Source: Ditylenchus dipsaci (Eukaryota > Nematoda > Chromadorea > Rhabditida > Anguinidae). Taken from it: DNA of 64,000 nt. The stretch is from assembly GCA_004194705.1 (NCBI GenBank), contig SADC01001015.1, positions 124,001-188,000 on the forward strand, read 5' to 3'. Position 1 is the first letter of the stretch. The number at the start of each line of letters is the position of its first letter. The translations under genes and the position numbers were made by a program. Below, piece by piece: positions 54,664-64,000 of this stretch. The notes below the pieces were generated by a model that was not told the origin of the DNA, searched no databases, and worked only from the letters and a program-made list of their open reading frames with translations.

Positions 54664-55394
54664 AAGCCGGTAAAACTTTTGGGGGTTTTTCAGCTTCACA
54701 CAATGCTACCACCACACACCACCAGCACTTGCATCGGCACCGATCGGTTAATTTTTGGAAAGTCAGTACCCTCGCGGAATTTTTTATATCTACAGCTTCA
54801 TGGCTTTTCCAATTTTGTTCGCTTAAGATGTGTTTCCATGGCGCAATGGTTACCACGAGCAGAGATAGGCAAAGTACAAGACCTGGTCTAATGTAAAGAC
54901 TTATTGTATAAAAAAAAACTTGAATGACACTGAATGAACTGAATTGGACACTGAATGCTCACTATGAGCACATGTAGTCACGTTTAGTCAATTCGCACAC
55001 AATACTTTTATGAGGATAGGGCTGAAGTGGAAAAAATTCCAATATTTGGGGGTCAAAAGTGCCCGCGTTCTTTTCGTTTTAGTGAAAAAGGCGTAAAAGT
55101 GCCCGCTTTTTGTAACCCCCTCCATAACAAGGACTGAGTCTGCATATTATGGCCATTTACTACAAAATACTGCAGTTTCAGCTTCAACAATTACTCTTCA
55201 TATAAAACAAAATGACCCTAGTAGCGAATACTTCCCCCTCCCCCAACAATTTTTTTTCAAAATCAGGTTTTACCATTCTTAAGTAATTCTTATGCGCTGA
55301 AAACCATAAAAAACGTGTTTTCGGGCATTTTCTGGCCTAAAAAGTTGATTTTTGAAAAAACATTTTTTGACCAAAATTCGATTTTTTGCCTTGG
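54664..55394. other. Non-coding interval between the convergent TTL genes
   Basis: GTTTCCATGGCGCAATGGTTA at 54832-54852 looks like the 5' half of a tRNA (A-box) but no 3' half follows. 55210-55250 is the end of a CTAGTAGCGAATA MITE. No gene. Confidence 0.45.
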
Positions 55395-55545
55395 GGACCA
55401 AGGTATTCTACCTCGTTTTGTCACTGGAGCTAGGCAAAAAGAGTCTCTTTATGCATTTTATGATCAAGAGTCTTTCTCGGAATCATGTCTAAGATAAGTG
55501 AGTGCGCGCATCTTTAACTCTCAAGCCCCTGCGCCCCTTCGGGGT
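55395..55545 (+). repeat. Dispersed ATGTCTAAG module, plus-strand copy
   Basis: GAGTCTCTTTATGCATTTTA, GATCAAGAGTCTTTCTCGGA and ATCATGTCTAAGATAAGTGA, then GCGCGCATCTTTAACTCTCA and a truncated CCCCTGCGCCCCTTCGGGG hairpin. Here the donor-like GTAAGT reads ATAAGT. Downstream 55545-55680 has tandem GGGxACTTTTTC units. Confidence 0.52.
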
Positions 55546-55816
55546 ACTTTTTCACAAAAACGGGAAATTTTTCACAAAAAGATGGCACTTTTTGTGAAAA
55601 GCGAGAGCTTTTTCACTGAAAGCGGACACTTTTCCGCCTTTTTGACTAGAACGAAATAACGGGGCACTTTTTCCCCGAGCGCGGGTATTTTTACGTATTT
55701 TCCATGTACAAACTGTCAAACAATAAAATTTGTCTTGAATATAGGTTCATTGAATGTGCTAACGGTAGGCATTTACTGGGCTGTCTTTTTTCATCTATCT
55801 ATTTGTTAAAAATCAC

Positions 55817-55822
55817 TTTATT
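55817..55822 (-). promoter_or_regulatory. Poly(A) signal AATAAA of the minus-strand TTL gene
   Basis: Minus-strand AATAAA starting three nt after the TAG stop; unusually close, so a downstream signal may be the one used. Confidence 0.45.
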
Positions 55823-55825
55823 TGC

Positions 55826-57459
55826 CTAATCATATTTTATGATGTCATAGAATGAATAAAAATACGAAAAACAAAAAATGTAATATAAAATGCTTTGGCT
55901 GCTCAACATTATCATATTGTTAATCACAAATTGTGTTAGTCGCAGAATTGGAAGCTCCGAAAATGATGAATATTGGATTGGCATTTGATTCTTCGCTGTA
56001 TCGGACAGATTAACCTTGATGGTTGTGCGGCACTTCTAAAAACAAGTTATCATTAATTGGAAGCTCAAGTATTTATTGAAAGCTCCTAAAAAAACTAACA
56101 ACCTAACAAAAAAGACTACAAACCTAAGTTTTTAGTGAGGAAATTTTTAGAAAACAAATTTTTACCGTTTTTAGCGTGTAAAAATTACTTGGAGCATAGT
56201 TACCGCGCTTTTTGAAATTTGGACGGCGTCCCGTCCGCGTCCTAGACGTTTTTCAGAGGCTGCGCAACCGGCCGTCCGGAATTTTTTTCTTACGGCCGGC
56301 CGTCCGATATTTCACCGTCTTGCTGAAAATTTTGCCGGCCGTCTGCCGGCCGTCCGACTAAGATTTCCTAACGCCGGCCGTCCGCCGGCCGGCCTAAATA
56401 GTGAAAAAAGTTTTGTGACAAAATTTTTACTAAAAATATTGATCTTTATTGAAAAAATTTAGCAACTTGAAAAATATATCTCGAGTTATATGCCATGTTA
56501 TAATCGATCCTTTATCAGTTCTTTATTAATACCCACTCCTCTTCCTTCCGCATGCATTGTCATTATAGAAAATATTCTTTCAGCAGCACCAGACGAAGCC
56601 GGAATTATCAAAATATCGATCGCTAACTTTTTTATCGGCCCATTTGGCTGATTTCTTTAGTTTTAGAAAAAGTCGGTGTCTTTAACTCGTTTGTTCAAAA
56701 CATGGCAAGGCAAATCCCAAAACCTTTTTTTTTTCACTTTCACAGAATCTGATGATCATTTCCCTTAAGAATCCGGGTCGAGAAACACGAATACCGTATT
56801 GCTGTAATAATCGCCATGGCCGTTATTTTTTCAACCCCTAAAAATCGAAAAAAAAAATATTTCGATTTGAGATTTTTGGGTGCTCAACCACAATCTGAAA
56901 AGTGTAACCAGGAGGGCTCATGGTAACTAAGAAAATGCATAAAACAGATTTGAAAAATATTGACTCTGGTCTGAGATATAAGTCTCTGGGGGTGGCCGTT
57001 TATTAGAGAGTGGCCGTTTAATAGAGAGTGGCCGATTATTAGAGCAAATACGGTATGCAATCGGTTTTTGAAAATTCACCTCGAAAGTGGATCAGCCGGG
57101 GGGGGGGCCAAGTAAAGTGTTACCTCAAAATCATCTATGAGCTAAAATTTATCCTACCTTCTCCGCCTCAAATAGGCTCGGGCATGATACACTACTCATG
57201 TACAAGTAAATATCTTTTATGCCAGTTTGTTTTCTGGTTCCTTCAAGGTAAAATTCGCCTTTAGCGTTAGTTTCATTAGATTGTGCTACTTCATCTGTAT
57301 CACTCAGCCATCCTAAAAATATGAATGTTATTTGTCGACCAAGCTCTAGATATTTTACCCGGCTTTGTATAATAAAGATATACTGTCTCGTTTGGAAGTG
57401 GGAAAAATCTTGGCAGTTCATATTGGGGACTTCTGTATTGACGAGGGAGATATTCTTTC
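55826..57459 (-). CDS. ttr: Second transthyretin-like (TTL) protein, exons 2-4
   Basis: Exons 57359-57459 (101 bp), 57158-57312 (155 bp) and 55826-56035 (210 bp), GT..AG and in phase. Exons 2 and 3 have exactly the same lengths and phases as those of the TTL gene at 50304-54615. Matching blocks: LPNETVYLYYTKPG to GETINLFESDSG; SDTDEVAQSNETNAKGEFYL to GDEDDLLDKSETNMHGEFEL; KCRTTIKVNLSD to NCRSVVKVDLPH. The last exon is longer (70 codons with stop) and ends in a hydrophobic stretch rich in F, Y and I. Exon 1 with the signal peptide was not found above 57459; it may lie beyond repeats or outside the window. Intron 3 (1,122 bp) contains a MITE (56794-57053) and a GC-rich array. The two TTL genes are convergent and are probably an old inverted duplication. 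Confidence 0.75.
56215..56400. repeat. GC-rich array of GCCGGCCGTCCG units in TTL intron 3
   Basis: About ten copies of a 12-bp-like GGCCGGCCGTCCG / CGGCCGTCTGCC unit separated by short AT-rich gaps. It looks like one arm of a hAT-type element such as 20730-21105; no second arm was found. Confidence 0.6.
56794..57053. mobile_element. CCGTATTT-family MITE with three tandem 18-bp terminal units
   Basis: Flanked by TA (56792-56793, 57054-57055). Near the right end are three consecutive 18-bp units of the form GTGGCCGTTTATTAGAGA (about 56994-57045), a small tandem array at the same place where copy 60387 carries the 3.4-kb minisatellite. Confidence 0.82.
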
Positions 57460-57990
57460 CTTAAAATTCAAAAAATAATTAGATAGTGAAGAACAGATAC
57501 GCTTATACGAATCAATGACTAGGGTTGTAGTACAGTTAACTCGACTTTTCAAAAATTTTTGACCCTTTTTCCTGTTTTATTATTTTTTGTTTAAAATTTT
57601 GAGCATATTACCCCGCAATTAAATTCCTAGAATGTTGGCTACATAATAGTATGAAAATTTCTCACTTAGTTCACAAAAATATATCTATTTTGATTAATGA
57701 AAAAAATTACGAATATTTTCTGATAATTTTGTGGATAATTTTATCCGAAAATATCCGAAACTGTTTTCATTAAATTGACCAGGGATATCAAGCGTCCTGA
57801 ATTTTCCAGAATGTGCTGAATTTCAGCCAAAGATTCTGAAAATTAAATTCATCTGAATTTTGAAAAAAATATTGAATTTGTGTGAATTTAAGATTTATTG
57901 TTTATTTTTCAGTCACGCAAATTTTTGTATTTTCTTTTAATTTTTTTCTGTTATTTTGGGTTTACTGTGCATTAATAATTCTTATTTGTT
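57460..57990. other. Non-coding interval
   Basis: AT-rich with GAAAATATCCGAAA / TTTTGxTGAATTTT repeats of low complexity. TTL exon 1 was looked for here on the minus strand and not found. Confidence 0.4.
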
Positions 57991-57999
57991 TTAGTATTG

Positions 58000-58215
58000 A
58001 TGGCTCCTAAGAGAAAGCGATTGTTCAAATCAGAGTACGAGAAGATCAAAGGCATTAAGAAGAGCAAAAAAAGAGAGGAATACGCCTACTGTTCGATCTG
58101 CGACAGCCACATTAGCCTCGGATCGACTGGAAAAACAGCAAACTTTTTTTGTGGAAAATGCTTTCCCCAACCTTTTTTCTTCTTTCCTATACGTAAAAGT
58201 GGTCGAATAGCGTAA
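58000..58215 (+). CDS. Short exon resembling a BED/zinc-finger N-terminus
   Basis: After a TGTTTTAG acceptor-like site, ATG at 58000 opens MAPKRKRLFKSEYEKIKGIK, followed by AYCSICDSHISLGSTGKTA. A basic start, one C-x2-C and an ISLGSTGKT segment resemble the zinc finger near the N-terminus of hAT-derived and ZMYM-like proteins, in which a His pair would follow. Here the frame runs into unrelated sequence and a stop at 58213, so the finger is incomplete; a GC-rich element interrupts just downstream (58290). Probably a broken gene piece. Confidence 0.4.
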   Translation: MAPKRKRLFKSEYEKIKGIKKSKKREEYAYCSICDSHISLGSTGKTANFFCGKCFPQPFFFFPIRKSGRIA

Positions 58216-58284
58216 AAACGAGGTTTAAACCGGTTTTTGGGCCAAGGAGATTCTATACTCCGGCCCGATGTAAATTCGACAAAT

Positions 58285-58645
58285 TCAAATAGTTGCACGG
58301 GCGTCGGCGCCGCAATTTTGTTCAGTCGGCGCCGGCGCCGATTTTCTTGAAAAATTGGATTTTTGCTTTTTTTCACATATGAATTTGAAAAATAAAAAGT
58401 TGTTCTATAAGAATTTTTATAACTTTTTCAACAGAACAGTTTGTTCAACGAGACAAAAATATGTCCATAAATTAGGTCATAGTCAAATATGTTCAGTGAT
58501 TTAAATCATTTTACCGTTTTACTTTTTTTCGGCGCCGCACAAATTTCAGCGTGAAGAGAGCGCCAGCGCCGAAAAATTTTAAACTCGGCGCCGATTTTTC
58601 GGTGGGCCGGCGCCGGTGTCGGCGCCCGGCGCCGATTTTTTCGGC
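58285..58645. repeat. Element-like inverted pair of GGCGCCGGCGCC arrays
   Basis: Left CACGGGCGTCGGCGCCGCAA ... GTCGGCGCCGGCGCCGATTT; right GTCGGCGCCCGGCGCCGATT and GCCGTG. The AT-rich centre has no frame. The architecture matches the hAT-like arms at 44640 and 49126, but no target duplication was identified. Confidence 0.55.
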
Positions 58646-59495
58646 CGTGAAACTATGGCGCAGGGCACTTCTCTTTGGTCCCTCAATGTAGTCTATCGAG
58701 TCATTTCAAGCGACTTAAAGAGTAGATTGCGAGACGAAAGAGAAGTTTCCCCGTGCATTTGAATTCACGCTAAGATCTCAATATCGACACCAAATTTTTC
58801 AAATTTTGGAAAATTTTAAAAATACGCGACCATGGGCGCTCATTAGATTTAATACGGTACGTTATATTAAAGGACCATGGTTTCATGTGCGCAGTGTGCA
58901 AAATTTGAATTGGCGGGGGACAGTTCTCTTTCGTGTAATGATGCACTCTTTCGAGTCATTCGAAACAACTCGAAAGAGTACGAGACAGGTGTCCCTCGCC
59001 AATTCAAAATAAACCGACCCTCTCTAATAAACCGACCTTTAAAAATCCAAAAAATCCAGAAAAATCATCGCCAAATTTGAGGTGGCGCGTTTGTTCGCAC
59101 TTTTTAATATCAAAATTTGAACCATTTAGTCTTATTTTTCATTATTTTGCTGCCGCTATTTACAAGAAGACAAAGAAAATGAATACGCAAGCGACCGATC
59201 ACTCGAACAAAATGAACTAGACACTAAATTAACTAAATGAACAATGTATGTTCATGTTCTTCATGCCAAATTCTGCCTAACTTTTTATTATTATTGTTGT
59301 TGCAACTTCCTGACCCTCTGCTGAAATAAATTTGGTCTATTTGCGACACTGAGGCGGGGTGTCGATTATTACGGGACTAGGTGAATGGCGATTTGGCGGT
59401 GGCTACTTGTAAAGGCAACATTACACCCACAAAAAAAATCACCAAAACACATGCCATGCGACGAAAGAAATTCCATGTGATGAGCCTATTGCAAT
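58646..59495. other. Non-coding interval
   Basis: Two related palindromic stretches (TCTCTTTGGTCC ... GACGAAAGAGAAG near 58670-58750 and TTCTCTTTCGTG ... CTCGAAAGAGTACG near 58920-58985) suggest diverged foldback copies. No gene. Confidence 0.4.
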
Positions 59496-59840
59496 CAGTG
59501 TATCAGTATAAATCTCCGGCTCTGTACTCGCTCTGGCTCCGAGTAGAAGCCAGAGCTAGAGCAAATTTTTCAAACTCAAGAGCCCGGAGCGAGAGCCGGA
59601 GCCCATTTTTTCAAATCAAAATCTCGGAGCCAAATCTGGAGCAAATTTTATCAAATAAAGAGCTCGGAGCCATATTTGGAGAAAACTTAAATCATATATT
59701 TATATTTTATGTGCGTATAACGAGTATATACTTATAATTTCTGGCTCTGGCTTTCGCTCGGAGCCAGAGCCGGAGCAAATTTTTTAAAATTGCGATTTCG
59801 GAGCCAGAGCCGGGAGAAAAATCGCAAAAATACTTCACTG
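59496..59840. mobile_element. hAT-like MITE with GGAGCCAGAGCCGGAGC arms
   Basis: Starts CAGTGTATCAGTATAAAT and ends AAATACTTCACTG; flanks ATTGCAAT (59488-59495) and ATTGCATT (59841-59848) differ at one of eight bases. The arms are arrays of GGAGCCAGAGCCGGAGC-type units interspersed with AAATTTTTTCAAA. 345 bp. Confidence 0.75.
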
Positions 59841-60386
59841 ATTGCATTCAGTACAGTCTAGGTGGTCTCGGTACGATTCCGGTAATTGAGGTACCTTCAG
59901 ATGGTTAGGGTACAGTGCCGTGGTTGGGTTGTGATCATACCTGCACCAGCGCCAGCGCCGGCGCCAAGCGCCAGCGCCGGCGCCGGCGCTGTTTTTAAAA
60001 ATGCCTGGCGGCGCCGCCAGGCGCCGGCGCCAAAATTTTTTGGAGCCTGGCGCCGGCGCTGGCGCTGGCGGCGATTTTTTTATGACGTTGGCGCTGGCGC
60101 CGGCGATGGCGCTGGCGCCGGGTGGTGGAACAGCCAAGTGGTTGAACAGCTTCTATTTTCGGCTTTGGAACTGTCATGCTCAGAAAACCTATTGAAGCGG
60201 GTGAAACGGAGCAAATAACAAGATTTTTTGAGGAAATATCTAACGAAAATCTGAAAATTGAGCGTGATTCTGGTGATTTTTGGAAAGCTCATTCAAAGGT
60301 TATGCAAAAATACTTGACTGAAATTCAAATTTTGTAAAAAATTTTATAGATCTATCCATCAACTTTCTAAGCTAGCATTTGATATA
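59841..60386. repeat. Interval with a GC-rich GGCGCCAGCGCC array
   Basis: 59940-60122 is an array of GCGCCGGCGCCAGCGCC units, palindromic as a whole, resembling the arms of 44640-49126. Frames across it are repeat artefacts. The rest of the interval is unassigned. Confidence 0.55.
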
Positions 60387-60576
60387 CCGTATTTACTGTG
60401 TTAAGTCCCATGAGGAGTTATTTTTAACCTCTAAAAATCGAAAAATTTGAGGTCGATTTTGAGATTTTTGGTGCTCAACCAAATCTGAAAGTTTAATCAG
60501 GTAAACTCACGGCAACTAAAAACGCAAAAACACATTTGCGAAATGTTCGCTCTAGGCTGAGATATAAGGTCCGTAG
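60387..60576. mobile_element. CCGTATTT-family MITE, left part, merging into the minisatellite
   Basis: After TATA (60383-60386) comes CCGTATTTACTGTGTTAAGT, then ACCTCTAAAAATCGAAAAAT, GCTCAACCAAATCTGAAAGT, AACGCAAAAACACATTTGCG and GCTGAGATATAAGGTCCGTA, colinear with 56794-57000. Where the MITE should end, tandem repeats begin instead. Confidence 0.8.
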
Positions 60577-63500
60577 GTGGGGAGTTATTAGAGGGTGTGC
60601 AGTTATTAGAGGGTGTGGTTATTAGATGGTGTGGAGTTATTAGAGGGTGGAGTTATTAGAGGGTGTGCAGTTATTAGAGGGTGTGCAGTTATTAGAGGGT
60701 GTGGAGTTATTAGAGGGTGTGGAGTTATTAGAGGGTGTGCAGTTATTAGAGGGTGTGCAGTTATTAGAGGGTGTGGAGTTATTAGAGGGTGTGCAGTTAT
60801 TAGAGGGTGTGGAGTTATTAGAGGGTGTGCAGTTATTAGAGGGTGTGCAGTTATTAGAGGGTGTGGAGTTATTAGAGGGTGTGCAGTTATTAGAGGGTGT
60901 GCAGTTATTAGGGGTGCAGTTATTAGAGGGTGTGGAGTTATTAGAGGGTTGCAGTTATTAGAGGTGTGCAGTTATTAGAGGTGTGGAGTTATTAGAGGGT
61001 GGAGTTATTAGAGGGTGTGCAGTTATTAGAGGGTGTGGAGTTATTAGAGGGTGTGCAGTTATTAGAGGGTGGCAGTTATTAGAGGTGTGGAGTTATTAGA
61101 GGGTGTGCAGTTATTAGAGGTGTGGAGTTATTAGAGGTGTGCAGTTATTAGAGGGTGTGCAGTTATTAGAGGGTGTGGAGTTATTAGAGGGTGTGGAGTT
61201 ATTAGAGGGTGTGGAGTTATTAGAGGGTGTGCAGTTATTAGAGGTGTGGAGTTATTAGAGGGTGTGCAGTATTAGAGGGTGTGCAGTTATTAGAGGGTGT
61301 GCAGTTATTAGAGGGTGTGCAGTTATTAGAGGGTGTGCAGTTATTAGAGGGTGTGGAGTATTAGAGGGTGTGGAGTTATTAGAGGGTGTGGAGTTATTAG
61401 AGGGTGTGCAGTTATTAGAGGGTGTGGAGTTATTAGAGGGTGTAGTTATTAGAGGGTGTGCAGTTATTAGAGGGTGTGGAGTTATTAGAGGGTGTGCAGT
61501 TATTAGAGGGTGTGCAGTTATTAGAGGGTGTGCAGTTATTAGAGGGTTGCAGTTATTAGAGGGTGTGGAGTATTAGAGGGTGTGCAGTTATTAGAGGGTG
61601 TGCAGTTATTAGAGGTGTGCAGTTATTAGAGGGTGTGGAGTTATTAGAGAGGTGTGGAGTTATTAGAGGGTGTGCAGTTATTAGAGGGTGCAGTTATTAG
61701 AGGGTGTGCAGTTATTAGAGGGTGTGCAGTTATTAGAGGTGTGCAGTTATTAGAGGGTGTGCAGTTATTAGAGGGTGTGGAGTTATTAGAGGGTGTGCAG
61801 TTATTAGAGGGTGTGCAGTTATTAGAGGGTGTGCAGTTATTAGAGGGTGTGCAGTTATTAGAGGGTGTGCAGTTATTAGAGGGTGTGCAGTTATTAGAGG
61901 GTGTGGAGTTATTAGAGGGTGTGCAGTTATTAGAGGGTGTGCAGTTATTAGAGGTGTGGAGTTATTAGAGGGTGTGCAGTTATTAGAGGGTGTGGAGTTA
62001 TTAGAGGGTGTGCAGTTATTAGAGGGTGTGCAGTTATTAGAGGGTGTGGAGTTATTAGAGGGTGTGCAGTTATTAGAGGGTGTGGAGTTATTAGAGGTGT
62101 GCAGTTATTAGAGGGTGTGCAGTTATTAGAGGGTGTGCAGTTATTAGAGGGTGTGCAGTTATTAGAGGGTGTGCAGTATTAGAGGGTGTGCAGTTATTAG
62201 AGGGTGTGCAGTTATTAGAGGGTGTGCAGTTATTAGAGGGTGTGCAGTTATTAGAGGGTGTGCAGTTATTAGAGGGTGTGCAGTTTATTAGAGGGTGTGC
62301 AGTTATTAGAGGGTGTGCAGTTATTAGAGGGTGTGCAGTTATTAGAGGGTGTGGAGTTATTAGAGGGTGTGCAGTTATTAGAGGGTGTGCAGTTATAGAG
62401 GGTGTGGAGTTATTAGAGGGTGTGCAGTTATTAGAGGGTGTGCAGTTATTAGAGGTGTGCAGTTATTAGAGGGTGTGCAGTTATTAGAGGGTGTGCAGTT
62501 ATAGAGGGTGTGCAGTATTAGAGGGTGTGCAGTTATTAGAGGGTGTGCAGTTATTAGAGGTGTGCAGTTTATTAGAGGGTGTGGAGTTATTAGAGGGTGT
62601 GCAGTTATTAGAGGGTGTGGAGTTATTAGAGGGTGTGAGTTATTAGAGGGTGTGCAGTTATTAGAGGGTGTGGAGTTATTAGAGGGTGTGCAGTTATTAG
62701 AGGGTGTGCAGTTATTAGAGGGTGTGCAGTTATTAGAGGGTGTGCAGTTATTAGAGGGTGTGCAGTTATTAGAGGGTGTGCAGTTATTAGAGGGTGTGCA
62801 GTTATTAGAGGGTGTGCAGTTTTAGAGGGTGTGCAGTTATTAGAGGGTGTGCAGTTATTAGAGGGTGTGCAGTTATTAGAGGGTGTGCAGTTATTAGAGG
62901 TGTGCAGTTATTAGAGGGTGTGCAGTTTTAGAGGGTGTGGGAGTTATTAGAGGTGTGCAGTTATTAGAGGGTGTGCAGTTATTAGAGGGTGTGGAGTTAT
63001 TAGAGGGTGTGCAGTTATTAGAGGGTGTGCAGTTATTAGAGGGTGTGCAGTTATTAGAGGGTGTGGAGTTATTAGAGGGTGTGCAGTTATTAGAGGGTGT
63101 GCAGTTATTAGAGGGTGTGGAGTTATTAGAGGGTGTGCAGTTATTAGAGGGTGTGGAGTTATTAGAGGGTGTGCAGTTATTAGAGGTGTGCAGTTATTAG
63201 AGGGTGTGCAGTTATTAGAGGGTGTGGAGTTATTAGAGGGTGTGCAGTTATTAGAGGGTGTGCAGTTATTAGAGGGTGTGCAGTTATTAGAGGGTGTGCA
63301 GTTATTAGAGGGTGTGCAGTTATTAGAGGGTGTGGAGTTATTAGAGGGTGTGCAGTTATTAGAGGGTGTGCAGTTATTAGAGGGTGTGCAGTTATTAGAG
63401 GTGTGCAGTTATTAGAGGGTGTGCAGTTATTAGAGGGTGTGCAGTTATTAGAGGGTGTGCAGTTATTAGAGGGTGTGCAGTTATTAGAGGGTGTGGAGTT

Positions 63501-64000
63501 ATTAGAGGGTGTGCAGTTATTAGAGGGTGTGCAGTTATTAGAGGGTGTGGAGTTATTAGAGGGTGTGCAGTTATTAGAGGGTGTGGAGTTATTAGAGGGT
63601 GTGAGTTATTAGAGGGTGTGCAGTTATTAGAGGGTGTGGAGTTATTAGAGGGTGTGCAGTTATTAGAGGGTGTGAGTTATTAGAGGGTGTGCAGTTATTA
63701 GAGGGTGTGCAGTTATTAGAGGTGTGCAGTTATTAGAGGGTGTGGAGTTATTAGAGGGTGTGCAGTTATTAGAGGGTGTGCAGTTATTAGAGGGTGTGCA
63801 GTTATTAGAGGGTGTGCAGTTATTAGAGGGTGTGGAATTATTAGAGGGTGTGCAGTTATTAGAGGGTGTGCAGTTATTAGAGGGTGTGGAGTTATTAGAG
63901 GGTGTGCAGTTATTAGAGGGTGTGAGTTATTAGAGGTGTGGAGTTATTAGAGGGTGTGCAGTTATTAGAGGGTGTGGAGTTATTAGAGGGTGTGCAGTTA
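60577..64000. repeat. 18-bp minisatellite, about 190 copies, running off the window
   Basis: Unit GTGTGCAGTTATTAGAGG, with a frequent variant GTGTGGAG in place of GTGTGCAG. Shortened 16-17-bp units (one or two G lost, or one T lost) break the phase at intervals. Two of three plus-strand frames stay open because 18 is a multiple of 3, giving repetitive LLEGVQ or VIRGCA strings; these are not proteins. The array has no spacers and so is not CRISPR-like. Confidence 0.95.

Noticed and set aside
54832..54900. tRNA-Val-like gene start GTTTCCATGGCGCAATGGTTA
   Set aside because: Only a 5' half is present; no T-arm or acceptor-stem partner follows.
60577..64000. Open frames of 60-120 codons encoding LLEGVQ or VIRGCA repeats
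   Set aside because: They arise because the 18-bp satellite unit is a multiple of three and lacks stops in two frames; unit-length changes end each frame. No start context, splicing or domain.
60577..64000. CRISPR array
   Set aside because: Units are contiguous with no unique spacers, and the context is eukaryotic.

Overview
This window is nuclear DNA from an animal, most likely a nematode. The coding signal is carried by split genes with GT..AG introns, many only 44-75 bp long and others of 1-3 kb filled with transposon debris. Two genes encode transthyretin-like (TTL) secreted proteins, a family expanded in nematodes. Splice acceptors are mixed (TTTCAG, TTTTAG, TTAAG), unlike the rigid Caenorhabditis acceptor, so a lineage outside the rhabditids is possible; this is inference. 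The DNA is AT-rich by eye and very repeat-dense. No operons, CRISPR arrays, rRNA genes or convincing functional tRNA genes were seen.

Host genes: (1) 382-8765, minus strand: an ammonium transporter (AMT/Rh-type) of about 20 exons with the paired channel histidines, but with two apparent one-base register breaks. (2) 50304-54615, plus strand: a TTL gene of 4 exons, fully in frame. (3) 55826-57459, minus strand: a second TTL gene, exons 2-4, convergent with the first; its exons 2 and 3 have exactly the same lengths (101 and 155 bp). (4) 45954-47015, minus strand: a seven-exon ribosomal protein S3A (eS1) gene with two one-base deletions, lying wholly inside a transposon-like unit. (5) about 21715-21864: the acidic tail of a P1/P2 stalk ribosomal protein with an in-frame stop.

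Transposable elements dominate the rest. They include a degenerate Ty3/gypsy LTR retrotransposon (22548-27554), a Mutator-like (MULE) DNA transposon with an intron-containing transposase (30570-33781), a decayed PIF/Harbinger element (18353-19533), a mariner remnant rebuilt as a palindrome (35402-35993), several hAT-like elements with 8-bp target duplications, pogo/Tc1-like and mariner-like MITEs, tRNA-derived SINE palindromes, and an 18-bp minisatellite from about 60577 to the window end (60577-64000).

The most striking points are as follows. First, a 2.55-kb unit (44910-47460) with minisatellite-like inverted ends and a 9-bp target duplication encloses the complete RPS3A gene with introns, and is itself nested in a 4.5-kb hAT-like element (44640-49126) with an 8-bp duplication. 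Second, several unrelated transposon families carry terminal arms built of family-specific short tandem repeats. Third, the terminal 18-bp sub-repeat of one MITE family appears to have expanded into the 3.4-kb minisatellite. Fourth, many repeat families here occur as large palindromes. All calls come from reading the sequence; no alignment or database search was possible.
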